Source: Pseudomonadota bacterium
GTDB lineage: Bacteria; Pseudomonadota; Alphaproteobacteria; Rhizobiales; Devosiaceae
Length of the DNA: 9,705 bases
NCBI GenBank assembly: GCA_023433985.1
Contig: JAEYTN010000391.1
Coordinates: forward strand, 1-9,705
Reading direction: 5' to 3'
The notes under the pieces are model-generated. The model was not told the DNA's origin. It did no database searches and saw nothing but the letters and a program-made list of their open reading frames with translations. This document shows positions 1 to 6,770 of this stretch, one piece after another. A program made the position numbers and the translations under genes. Within the stretch, counting starts at the first letter, position 1, and the number at the start of each line of letters is the position of its first letter.

Positions 1-287
1 AGCTGGTTGAGCACCGGGATGATGATCAGCCGGCCCTTGATGTCCTCGAGCCGCAGCGTTCGGACCAGGTTCGACAGGGTGATCGGGCCGTCATACTCGT
101 CGCCATGTACCGAGCCGGTCATCAGCACGGACGGACCGGTGCCATTGTTGAACACGGCAACGGGAATATGGATCGACGTCTCGGTGCCTGGGAGGGGCAC
201 CGAGATCTTGCCGAGCTGTCTGCCCGGGCGGTCGAAATCGACATCGCAGGTGATAGCCGACCAGGTCGGCAGGGGAACGTTCGACAT
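1..287 (-). CDS. Aspartoacylase/succinylglutamate desuccinylase-family deacylase, DoeB/EutE-like (N-terminal 95 aa, runs off left edge)
   Basis: Reading leftward from the ATG at 287-285, the frame stays open to the window edge, giving 95 codons. The protein begins MSNVPLPTWS and carries TGSVHGDEYDGP at residues 58-68. H61 and E64 of the HGDE motif match the first two zinc ligands of the M14-like aspartoacylase/AstE family. It is followed by IIIPVLN (88-94), the beta strand that precedes the usual 'PxxN' turn. Members are cytosolic zinc amidohydrolases that remove acyl groups from N-acyl amino acids; the ectoine-pathway member (DoeB/EutE) deacetylates N-acetyl-diaminobutyrate. The start codon shares one base with the stop of the M24 gene (TGATG), so the two are probably translationally coupled, as in ectoine-degradation operons. 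The third zinc ligand and the substrate-specificity residues lie outside the window, so DoeB function is a family inference and the acyl substrate is unknown. Confidence 0.85.
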   Translation of the reverse strand, partial: MSNVPLPTWSAITCDVDFDRPGRQLGKISVPLPGTETSIHIPVAVFNNGTGPSVLMTGSVHGDEYDGPITLSNLVRTLRLEDIKGRLIIIPVLNQ

Positions 288-1438
288 CACTTGGCCAGCA
301 GATCGCGGGGGAACTTGCTGAGGGTGACGATCCCCTTGTCGGTGACCTGGAAGGTCTCGCTGAGGATATAGCCCCAAGTATCGTACCACATGCCGGCCAT
401 CAGGTGGAACGTCATGTCGGGCTCGAGCACAGTCTGGTCGCCGGTGCGCAGGCTGGCGGTCTTCTCGGTCCAGCCGGCACCGATGGCGTAGCCGAGCCGC
501 GACTTCTTCTCGACGCCGTGCTTGCGCGTGGTGCGGCGGAACAGGGCATCGAGCTGCTCGCAGGTCCAACCCGGCTTGACCTGGTCGAACACCGCTTCGA
601 CGCCCTCGCGCGTGGCGCGATAGACGTACTCCATCTGCTCGGTCGGCTTGCCGAGGATGAAGGTGCGCGACAGGGCGGCGACGTAGCGCAAGCGAGCGCC
701 GCCCAGCTCGATGTTCATCTGGCTGTCGTTGACATAGAGCGCGTCGTTCCAGCTCAGGTGCGGGTTGCCGCTGCGCGGGCCGGCCGGCATGTCGAGCCCC
801 GGGATGCGGTCACCGCCGAACTCCGGCGTGCCGCGGATCAGGGCGGCCGCGACTTCGGCCGCGACGTCGCAGCCGCGCTTGCCGACGGCGAGGTTGTCGT
901 AGGCGGCCTGCATGCCGAGATCGGCGATCTCGCCGGCCTGACGCATGTAGAGCAGCTCGGTCTGCGACTTCTTGAGGCGCTGCCAGGTGACCAGGTGGCC
1001 GACGTCGCTGAACCGTGCATTGGGCAGGTTGGAGCGCAGGCGGTCATAGGTGTTGGGCGTTAGGCAATCGAGCTCGATGCCGATGCGCTTGCCGTCGATC
1101 TTCCACTGCCGGAACAGGTCGGCGAAGTAGTCGTAGGGGTGCATGCGCTGGTGCGCGATGTAGTCCTCGGGGTAGCCGAAGATGCTGGACTGGCGCAGGA
1201 ACGTGTCGCTGCCATTGGTGTCCATGTCGCGCACGATCAGGCGCGGCTCTTCCTCGGTGGCAATCACCACCAGGCACTGCGGCACGTAGGCGGACTGCCC
1301 CTCGTAGCCCGACAGGTAGTTGAGGTTGAACTGCTCGATCACGACCAGCGCATCGAGGCCGGCGTCGGCCATGCGGCGCTTGGTTTCCTGCAGGCGCTGG
1401 AGAAATTCGTCGCGTGTAAAGGCGGGCATTGCTGTCAC
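287..1438 (-). CDS. M24-family creatinase/ectoine-hydrolase-like 'pita-bread' hydrolase (DoeA/EutD-like)
   Basis: A 383-residue cytosolic protein close in length to ectoine hydrolases and creatinases. Residues 10-155 resemble the creatinase N-terminal domain and 160-383 the pita-bread domain. H227 (in NPHLSW), E244 (in NIELGG), R258 (in LSRTF) and E361 (in LSETF) are retained. Positions that bind metal in true M24 aminopeptidases are changed: the 'sDltR' Asp is A255, the 'HGiG' His is Y317 and the 'EPG' Glu is M347. This is the pattern of metal-free members such as creatinase and ectoine hydrolase, so it should cleave a C-N bond in a small amidine/guanidine-like or cyclic substrate rather than act as a peptidase. 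E244 probably aligns with the catalytic Glu of EutD. The outer start is GTG at 1438, two bases after the aldehyde dehydrogenase stop. The ATG at 1429 (residue 4), preceded by AAGTGA, is an equally good or better start. The exact substrate is not determinable here. Confidence 0.88.
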   Translation of the reverse strand: MTAMPAFTRDEFLQRLQETKRRMADAGLDALVVIEQFNLNYLSGYEGQSAYVPQCLVVIATEEEPRLIVRDMDTNGSDTFLRQSSIFGYPEDYIAHQRMHPYDYFADLFRQWKIDGKRIGIELDCLTPNTYDRLRSNLPNARFSDVGHLVTWQRLKKSQTELLYMRQAGEIADLGMQAAYDNLAVGKRGCDVAAEVAAALIRGTPEFGGDRIPGLDMPAGPRSGNPHLSWNDALYVNDSQMNIELGGARLRYVAALSRTFILGKPTEQMEYVYRATREGVEAVFDQVKPGWTCEQLDALFRRTTRKHGVEKKSRLGYAIGAGWTEKTASLRTGDQTVLEPDMTFHLMAGMWYDTWGYILSETFQVTDKGIVTLSKFPRDLLAK

Positions 1439-1440
1439 TT

Positions 1441-2871
1441 TCAGTTGGAGCCGTAGCCGATCATCGCCTTGAGCTCGGTGAACTCCTCAAGGCCGTACTT
1501 GCCATTCTCGCGACCGTTGCCGGACTGCTTGAAGCCGCCAAACGGGGCGAGACGGTCGAGGTTTGGGTAGTTGATGTGGATGCGCCCGGCGCGGATGCGG
1601 CGCGCGATCGCGCGGGCGTGGTCGAGGCTGCCCGACTGCACGTAGCCGGCGAGGCCGTAGATCGTGTCGTTGGCGATCTCGACCGCATCGTCGTCGTCGC
1701 GGTAGCCGATGATCGACAGCACCGGCCCGAAGATCTCCTCGCGGGCGATGCGGGTGTCGCGGCCGACGCGGGCGAACACGGTGGGCCGCACGAAGTAACC
1801 CTTGGTCAGCCCGTCCGGGCGGCCGGGACCGCCGGCGACGAGATAGGCGCCCTGCTCGATCCCCGAGATGATCATCGACTGGACCGTGTCGAACTGCGCC
1901 GCATTGACCACCGGGCCCATGGTGGTGCCTTCGCTGGTCGGGTCGCCGACCACCACCGTGGCCGCAGCTTCCCGCGCGATGGCGATCACTTCCTCCATGC
2001 GGTGCTCCGGCACCAGCATTCGGCTGGGGCAGCTGCAGGCCTGCCCGGTGTTCGAAAAGGCGGCGAGCACGCCCTTGCGCACCGCGGTGGGGAAGTCGGC
2101 GTCCTCGAGGATGATGTTGGCCGACTTGCCGCCCAGCTCCTGCGCGACGCGCTTGACGTTGTCGGCCGCCGCCTTGGCGATGGCGATGCCGGCACGGGTG
2201 GAACCGGTGAACGACACCATCTCGATATCGGGATGGGCGGAGATCGCCGCGCCCACGTTGGGGCCGTCGCCGTTGATGAGGTTGAAGACGCCCTTGGGCA
2301 CGCCCGCCTCGTGCAGCACTTCGGCGAAGATGATCGCGTTGAGGGGCGAAACTTCGCTGGGCTTGAGCACCATGGTGCAACCGGCTGCGAGCGCCGGGTA
2401 GACCTTGGTGGCGATCTGGTTGATCGGCACGTTCCACGGCGTGATCAGCCCGCACACGCCGATCGGCTCGCGCGAGATCATGGTGGTGCCGGCGAGGTGC
2501 TCGAACTGATAGGTCTCCATGACCTCGATCAGCTTGTCGAGATGGGCGATGCCGAGGAAGGCCTGGGTCTCGCGCGCCTGGACGATGGGGGTGCCCACCT
2601 CCTGGCACATGACCTGCGCCAGCTCCTCATAGCGCGTCATGTAGACGTCCTTGATGCGGCGCAGCAGCGCCAGCCGCTCGGCGGGGGGGGTCTGGGAATA
2701 GCTGGCGAACGCGCGGCGGGCGGCGGCCACAGCCTTGTCGACATCGGCGGCGCTGCCGGCGGCGACCCTGGCGAAGGTCTCCTCCGTAGCCGGGTTCACC
2801 ACGTCGATCCTGGCTGACACGACCGGATCGACCCAGTCCCCGTCGATGTAGAATTTCAGAGCATTGTTCAT
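1441..2871 (-). CDS. NAD(P)+-dependent aldehyde dehydrogenase
   Basis: A complete 476-residue ALDH-superfamily enzyme that oxidises an aldehyde to its carboxylate in the cytosol. Landmarks in order are TPWN with N147, cofactor-binding K170 (VLKPSE), the FTGSTRAG turn of the Rossmann fold (221-228), general base E245 (ELGGKS), nucleophile C279 (GQACS), E379 in EEIFGP, and the C-terminal PFGGFKQSG (443-451). All core catalytic residues are present, and the length is typical of non-acylating ALDHs. A second cysteine sits two residues after the nucleophile (C281). The ATG at 2871 is preceded by GAGG with a 5-base gap. It is the first gene of the minus-strand operon and ends two bases before the M24 gene. 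By context it probably oxidises an aldehyde made in the same pathway: either formaldehyde from demethylation or a carbon-skeleton semialdehyde. The sequence does not decide between these. Confidence 0.95.
   Translation of the reverse strand: MNNALKFYIDGDWVDPVVSARIDVVNPATEETFARVAAGSAADVDKAVAAARRAFASYSQTPPAERLALLRRIKDVYMTRYEELAQVMCQEVGTPIVQARETQAFLGIAHLDKLIEVMETYQFEHLAGTTMISREPIGVCGLITPWNVPINQIATKVYPALAAGCTMVLKPSEVSPLNAIIFAEVLHEAGVPKGVFNLINGDGPNVGAAISAHPDIEMVSFTGSTRAGIAIAKAAADNVKRVAQELGGKSANIILEDADFPTAVRKGVLAAFSNTGQACSCPSRMLVPEHRMEEVIAIAREAAATVVVGDPTSEGTTMGPVVNAAQFDTVQSMIISGIEQGAYLVAGGPGRPDGLTKGYFVRPTVFARVGRDTRIAREEIFGPVLSIIGYRDDDDAVEIANDTIYGLAGYVQSGSLDHARAIARRIRAGRIHINYPNLDRLAPFGGFKQSGNGRENGKYGLEEFTELKAMIGYGSN
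2683..2690 (-). repeat. Eight-base homopolymer (C8 on coding strand) inside aldehyde dehydrogenase
   Basis: Eight consecutive G on the plus strand read as eight C on the coding strand, covering codons for T61-P62-P63 near the N-terminus of the aldehyde dehydrogenase. The surrounding frame is intact, so the gene is in the ON frame here. Tracts of this length can slip in replication and are also common places for sequencing error. Confidence 0.6.
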
Positions 2872-3095
2872 GGGCGCCTCGAGGTGCTGACGGCTGGAGG
2901 GAATTCGTATTGCGCGGGGGGCGCAGGCTGCGGCCGGGTCGCCTGGGGCAGGCCAGCGCCATTTCGCCGGGCGTGCGCATTCCGGGCTCGATGTGCTCGG
3001 CGATAGCGCTTGGCGCTCAGGGATTTGGTGAGAAACCGGCCCAGTTCAGCGGCCCTTTTTCATAAGGTTGCCACGGCTGAGGATATGTTCCGGGT

Positions 3096-3144
3096 GCAGT
3101 AGAAATCGCTCTTTTGCCCACTTCCAAGAGCAGGATTTCACTGC
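3096..3144. promoter_or_regulatory. Long imperfect inverted repeat, candidate operator or leader hairpin
   Basis: The left arm at 3096-3113 reads GCAGTAGAAATCGCTCTT. The right arm at 3126-3144 is its near-perfect reverse complement. Pairing blocks are GCAGT (5), GAAATC (6) and GCTCTT (6), so 17 of 18 left-arm bases pair, with one extra A on the left (3101) and an extra AG on the right (3132-3133). The 12-base centre is TTGCCCACTTCC. It sits midway between the divergent genes, about 120 bases upstream of the binding-protein gene. It could bind a dimeric or tetrameric regulator shared by both operons, or fold as a hairpin in a leader RNA; the sequence does not decide which. Confidence 0.5.
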
Positions 3145-3257
3145 TCCCGGACGCGATTCAGCGCTTCTCCGTTGCCGGGCATCGCTACGGTTTTGGCATT
3201 CAAAGGCGGACTTGCCCCTAGCGAAAAGGCGGGCACGGGCGCCGGCTAATCCAGAGC

Positions 3258-3263
3258 GGAGGG
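3258..3263 (+). promoter_or_regulatory. Ribosome binding site of the substrate-binding protein gene
   Basis: GGAGGG lies three bases before the ATG at 3267 (four if counted from GGAGG). It is a strong Shine-Dalgarno with rather short spacing. It supports the ATG at 3267 over the internal ATG at 3333, which has no comparable site upstream. Confidence 0.65.
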
Positions 3264-3266
3264 ACT

Positions 3267-4889
3267 ATGAATAAGCTTCTCGTGCCACACTTCGGTTGGG
3301 TCGATGCCCGCCAGCAACGCTCCATCATCGAGATGAGCCGTGGCGCTTCTCGCCGCGACGTCCTGCGCGGCCTGCTGGCCATGGGCCTGAGCGCCGCCGT
3401 TGCCGGTTCGCTGCTGACCTCGGTCACCGATGCCCACGCGGCAACGCCCCAGCGCGGTGGTACCCTCAAGGTCGCCGGCGGCTCGTCGAGCAATGCGGAC
3501 ACGGCTGATCCGGCGCTGTTCGCCAACAACACCGACTACAGCCGCGGCTTCATGTTCTATAACGGGCTGACGGTGCTCGACCCGCAGCTGATCGCGCAGC
3601 CCTCGCTCGCGACTGAGTGGAGCCACGACGGCACCAGCACCGTGTGGCTGTTCAAGCTGCGCGACGGCGTGCGCTTCCACGACGGCACGCCGTTCACTGC
3701 GGACGATGCGGCCTACTCGCTTAAGCGCCATCTCGATCCGACCACCGGCTCGAAGGCCAAGGTGATCGCCGAGCAGATTCAGGACGTGCGCGTCATCAGC
3801 CCCACCGAGCTGGAAGTGACGCTGGTGGCCGGCAACGCCGACCTGCCGGTGCTGCTTGGCACCTTCCACTTCATGATCGTCAAGAACGGCACGACCGATT
3901 TCTCCAAGCCGAACGGCACCGGTCCGTTCCGCTGCGAGGAGTTCACCCCCGGCGTGCGGTCCCTGGCGGTTCGCAACGAGGACTACTGGAAGGCAGGGCA
4001 GCCTTATCTCGATGCCATCGAGTTCATCGGCCTCTCCGAGGAAAATGCGCGCCTCAACGCGCTGCTGGCCGGTGACGTCCACCTCACCACCACCATCAAC
4101 CCGCGCTCGATCGGGCAGCTGACGGCGAACCCGGACATGGTGCTGTTCGAGACCAAGGGCGGCACCTACACCGACCTGATCATGCGCAAGGACGATGCGC
4201 TGATCGGCTCGCAGGACTTCGCGCTCGGCATGAAGTACCTGATGAACCGCCAGCAGGTGCGCGGCGCCGTGTTCCGCGATTTCTCGGTGGTCGGCAACGA
4301 CCATCCGATCGATCCGACCAACCCGTTCTTCGCGCCCGACCTGCCGCAGCGCGAATACGATCCCGACAAGGCCCGCTTCCATTTCGAGAAGGCCGGCGCA
4401 CTCGGCCAGGCCATCCCGATGGTCGTGTCGGAAGCTGCCCGCGCGTCGATCGAGATCGGTACCATCCTGCAGCAGGACGGTCTCGACATCGGTCTCAACA
4501 TCGAGCTGCAGCGTGTCCCGATCGACGGCTTCTGGTCGAACTACTGGATGAAGGTTCCGCTGGGCTTCGGCACGCTGAGCCCGCGCCCGACCGCCGACAT
4601 GATGCTGTCTCTGCTCTACAAGTCGGATGCCGCCTGGAACGAGGCCGGCTGGAAGAACGAGCAGTTCGATCAGCTGCTGCTGCAGGCCCGCGTCGAGTCC
4701 AACCTCGACACCCGCAAGCAGATGTACGCCGATCTCCAGCAGCTGGTCCACGACTTCGGCGGCACGGTGATCCCGAACTTCTACAGCAACCTCGACGCGC
4801 ATCACCGGTCGGTCAAGGGCATGATTCCGATCCCGACCTCCAACATGATGGGCGCCAATTTCGCCGAGAACGTGTGGTTGGAAGCCTAA
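3267..4889 (+). CDS. ABC transporter substrate-binding protein, family 5 (peptide/opine type), Tat-exported
   Basis: A 540-residue periplasmic solute-binding protein of the SBP_bac_5 (DppA/OppA) family. A twin-arginine signal is visible: SRRDVL at 28-33, a hydrophobic stretch at 35-53, and a likely cleavage after AHA (56-58). There is no lipobox, so it should be a free periplasmic protein exported already folded. Mature-domain family signatures are RGGTLKVA (63-70), LRDGVRFHDGTPFTADD (131-147) and NGTGPF (216-221). It delivers the ligand to the permease/ATPase complex encoded directly downstream. Family 5 ligands include di- and oligopeptides, opines, nickel chelates and modified amino acids. 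Here the linked flavoprotein and the divergent amidohydrolases argue for a modified amino acid. The long 27-residue region before the RR pair is unusual; an alternative start at M23 (3333) would give a more ordinary Tat signal. Confidence 0.94.
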   Translation: MNKLLVPHFGWVDARQQRSIIEMSRGASRRDVLRGLLAMGLSAAVAGSLLTSVTDAHAATPQRGGTLKVAGGSSSNADTADPALFANNTDYSRGFMFYNGLTVLDPQLIAQPSLATEWSHDGTSTVWLFKLRDGVRFHDGTPFTADDAAYSLKRHLDPTTGSKAKVIAEQIQDVRVISPTELEVTLVAGNADLPVLLGTFHFMIVKNGTTDFSKPNGTGPFRCEEFTPGVRSLAVRNEDYWKAGQPYLDAIEFIGLSEENARLNALLAGDVHLTTTINPRSIGQLTANPDMVLFETKGGTYTDLIMRKDDALIGSQDFALGMKYLMNRQQVRGAVFRDFSVVGNDHPIDPTNPFFAPDLPQREYDPDKARFHFEKAGALGQAIPMVVSEAARASIEIGTILQQDGLDIGLNIELQRVPIDGFWSNYWMKVPLGFGTLSPRPTADMMLSLLYKSDAAWNEAGWKNEQFDQLLLQARVESNLDTRKQMYADLQQLVHDFGGTVIPNFYSNLDAHHRSVKGMIPIPTSNMMGANFAENVWLEA

Positions 4890-4907
4890 CTCGCACACCC
4901 GTGCATG

Positions 4908-4933
4908 GCGCCCGGGGAGAACTCCCCGGGCGC
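4908..4933 (+). promoter_or_regulatory. Intercistronic GC-rich stem-loop (mRNA stabiliser or attenuator)
   Basis: GCGCCCGGGGAG at 4908-4919 is followed by AA and then its exact reverse complement at 4922-4933. This gives a stem of 11 bp closing a GAAC loop, with a 12th complementary pair inside it. The downstream bases ATCTTTC are only mildly T-rich, so it is a weak intrinsic terminator at best. It fills most of the 61-base gap between the binding-protein and permease genes. In binding-protein-dependent transport operons, hairpins here commonly stabilise the upstream message or partly terminate transcription, so that binding protein outnumbers membrane complex. That role is inferred. Confidence 0.75.
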
Positions 4934-4950
4934 ATCTTTCAGGAGCGAAG

Positions 4951-5919
4951 ATGGCAGGACAGATTCCCACACTCATCGCCAAGCGCGTCGGCATCACCAT
5001 CCTGACGATGCTGATCGTGGCGACACTCGTGTTCTTTGCCAGCATCATCCTCCCGGGCGATGCTGCCGAAGCGATCATGGGACAGTTCGCTACGGCCGAG
5101 ACGGTGGAGGGTCTGCGCCAGACCATGGGGCTCGATCAGCCGCTGGTCGTCCGCTATCTCGACTGGCTGGGCGGCATGCTCGTCGGCGATCCGGGCCTCT
5201 CGCTCGTCACCCGGGCGCCCGTGGCCGACATCATCGCCTCGCGCATGCCCAATACCTTGCTGCTGGGCGGGCTCACCGCCGCCATCGCCATTCCCCTTGC
5301 GCTCTTCGTGGGCATCAGCGCGGCCATCTGGCGCGGCTCGATCTATGATCGGCTGACCAGCGCCATGGCGGTGTTTGCCATGTCGGCGCCGGAGTTCCTC
5401 ATCGCCACGTTGGCCGTGTTCTTCTTCTCGGTGAAGCTCGGCTGGCTGCCGGCGCTCGCCAATATCGGCAATGCCTCCAATTTCTGGGAACTGTTGCGCG
5501 TCCTCGCCATGCCGATCGGCGCCCTGACCTTCGTCATCGTGGCCCAGACTGCCCGCATGACCCGCGCGGCGCTGCTGGCAGCACTCCAGTCGTCCTATGT
5601 CGAGATGGCCACGCTCAAGGGCGCGAGCCGGCTGCGCGTGGTGCTGCGTCACGCCCTGCCCAATGCCCTGGGGCCCATCCTCAACTCGGCCGCGCTGGCG
5701 CTGAACTCGCTGCTCAGCGGCGTCATCTTCGTCGAGATCATCTTCAACTATCCCGGCGTCGCCAAGCTCATGGTCGATGCGGTTTCGACGCGCGACCTGC
5801 CGCTGGTCCAGGCGTGCGCTATGCTGTTCTGCGCCGGCTACCTGTTCCTCGTCACCATCGCCGATATCGCGGCGATCCTTGCCAATCCGCGGCTGCGCCG
5901 CGCGAAGGGGAGGCACTGA
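4951..5919 (+). CDS. ABC transporter permease, DppB/OppB type
   Basis: A 322-residue inner-membrane permease of the binding-protein-dependent transport family. It has one N-terminal transmembrane helix (about 13-33), a periplasmic loop containing the family features PGD (35-37) and GDPGLS (79-84), and five further helices (roughly 103-125, 137-160, 186-208, 247-268, 288-310). The cytoplasmic EAA coupling loop starts near E218 (EMATLKGAS) and runs to about P237; it contacts the ATPase. Length and layout are typical of DppB, the first permease subunit. AGGAG lies five bases before the ATG. The stop overlaps the next permease start by one base (TGATG), indicating coupled translation of the two halves of the channel. 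Confidence 0.95.
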   Translation: MAGQIPTLIAKRVGITILTMLIVATLVFFASIILPGDAAEAIMGQFATAETVEGLRQTMGLDQPLVVRYLDWLGGMLVGDPGLSLVTRAPVADIIASRMPNTLLLGGLTAAIAIPLALFVGISAAIWRGSIYDRLTSAMAVFAMSAPEFLIATLAVFFFSVKLGWLPALANIGNASNFWELLRVLAMPIGALTFVIVAQTARMTRAALLAALQSSYVEMATLKGASRLRVVLRHALPNALGPILNSAALALNSLLSGVIFVEIIFNYPGVAKLMVDAVSTRDLPLVQACAMLFCAGYLFLVTIADIAAILANPRLRRAKGRH

Positions 5920-6770
5920 TGGCCGCCATCAGCAAACCGTCCTTCCTGCCGCGGGTGCGGTTCACCTGGCTGGGCGCCATCGGCCTTGCGGTGGTGGTGC
6001 TCTGGGTGGCGGTCGCCATCTTCGCGCCCTGGATCATGCCGCACCGGCCGGGCCGCATCGTCGATTTCAACGGCGTCTTCGGAGCGATGTCCGCCGACTT
6101 CCCGCTCGGTACCGACTATATGGGCCGCGACATGCTGAGCCGGGTGATCGACGGCGCCCGCTACACTGTCGGCGTCTCGATCGCCGCGACGCTCCTCGCT
6201 TCGGTCTGCGGCACGATCCTCGGACTTTTCGCGGCCGTGGCCGGCGGTTGGCTCGACGCCATCCTGAGCCGTTTCATGGATGCATTGATCTCGCTGCCCA
6301 GCACCATCTTCGCTCTGGTGATCATTGCGGGCCTCGGGTCCTCGGTGCCGGTGCTGATCTGCATCTCGGCGCTGCTCTACACCCCCGGCATCTACCGCGT
6401 GGCGCGCGCAGCCAGCGTCAACGTCGTCGTCACCGACTTCATGGAGGTGGCGCGGGTGCGCGGCGAGGGCATGTTCTACCTGATGGTGCGCGAGGTGCTG
6501 CCCAACATGATGCCGCCGGTGCTCACCGATTTCGGCATCCGCTTCATCTACGTCATGCTGTTGATCAGCGGCCTGGGCTTCCTCGGCCTCGGCATCCAGC
6601 CGCCCAACGCGGACTGGGGCACGCTGGTCTATGAAAACCTCGCCGGCATCGGCAGCGGCTCGCCCGCGGTGTTCCTGCCGGCCCTGTGCATCGTCTCGCT
6701 CGCGCTCGGCATCAACCTGGTGGTCGACAATTTCTCCGACGCCAGCAAGGCAGGGAGTTCCGAGCTATGA
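5919..6770 (+). CDS. ABC transporter permease, DppC/OppC type
   Basis: A 283-residue inner-membrane permease, partner of the preceding DppB-type subunit. Features in order are an N-terminal helix (about 18-38), the OppC/DppC signature LGTDYMGRDMLSR (63-75), helices around 83-108 and 128-155, the EAA loop beginning near F174 (FMEVARVRGEG), helices around 206-225 and 250-270, and the conserved GLGFLGLGIQPPNADWG (218-234). The ATG at 5919 is chosen because GGGGAGG ends five bases before it and because it overlaps the upstream stop by one base. The frame is open further upstream to 5814, but that would run deep into the previous gene. The 3' end overlaps the ATPase start by four bases (ATGA). Confidence 0.95.
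   Translation: MAAISKPSFLPRVRFTWLGAIGLAVVVLWVAVAIFAPWIMPHRPGRIVDFNGVFGAMSADFPLGTDYMGRDMLSRVIDGARYTVGVSIAATLLASVCGTILGLFAAVAGGWLDAILSRFMDALISLPSTIFALVIIAGLGSSVPVLICISALLYTPGIYRVARAASVNVVVTDFMEVARVRGEGMFYLMVREVLPNMMPPVLTDFGIRFIYVMLLISGLGFLGLGIQPPNADWGTLVYENLAGIGSGSPAVFLPALCIVSLALGINLVVDNFSDASKAGSSEL

Larger units (their letters stand above)
2872..3266. other. Divergent intergenic control region
   Basis: 395 bases separate the divergent starts of the minus-strand catabolic operon and the plus-strand transporter operon, so promoters and operators for both should lie here. The half next to the aldehyde dehydrogenase is GC-rich. The stretch from about 3030 to 3220 is visibly richer in A/T and holds a long imperfect inverted repeat (3096-3144). 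Smaller palindromes are TGCGC-N5-GCGCA at 2911-2925 and AGCGC-N3-GCGCT at 3005-3017. I found no convincing -35/-10 pair on either strand and no riboswitch or tRNA. No regulator gene lies between the operons. Confidence 0.7.

Noticed and set aside
1429..2817. 462-codon open frame on the plus strand opposite the aldehyde dehydrogenase
   Set aside because: It is rich in D, V, G, R and H without any motif. The minus strand has a full-length ALDH with all catalytic residues.
2911..2925. TGCGC-N5-GCGCA palindrome before the aldehyde dehydrogenase
   Set aside because: The arms are short and made of GC-rich alternating bases that arise easily by chance in this composition. I noted it within the intergenic entry but did not call it as a site.
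2627..2980. Minus-strand 117-codon frame spanning the start of the aldehyde dehydrogenase
   Set aside because: It overlaps the ALDH N-terminal coding sequence in another frame and is Arg/Pro-rich shadow sequence.
3036..3060. Terminator-like GGCC repeat followed by CTTTTT
   Set aside because: The stem is only about four base pairs, and it lies between divergent starts where no transcript needs to end.
3193..3222. Possible promoter (TTGGCA followed by CCTAGC) or sigma-54 site upstream of the binding-protein gene
   Set aside because: The -35-like hexamer is good but the -10 match is poor at any normal spacing. For sigma-54 the GG and GC elements are nine rather than ten bases apart.
3068..3274. 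Short TTG-initiated plus-strand frame (68 aa) in the divergent region
   Set aside because: It has no ribosome binding site, contains the long inverted repeat, shows no recognisable protein features, and overlaps the binding-protein start.
3246..5126. 626-codon open frame on the minus strand opposite the binding-protein gene
   Set aside because: Its composition is the Arg/Ala/Gly/His-rich, low-complexity type produced by reading GC-rich codons backwards. The plus-strand protein has clear family motifs over the whole region.
5814..5918. Upstream extension of the second permease
   Set aside because: The extra residues lie inside the first permease gene. The ATG at 5919 has a strong ribosome site and a one-base stop/start overlap.
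6686..6766. Upstream extension of the ATPase
   Set aside because: It lies inside the second permease gene. The ATG at 6767 gives a standard 4-base overlap and a normal ABC N-terminus.
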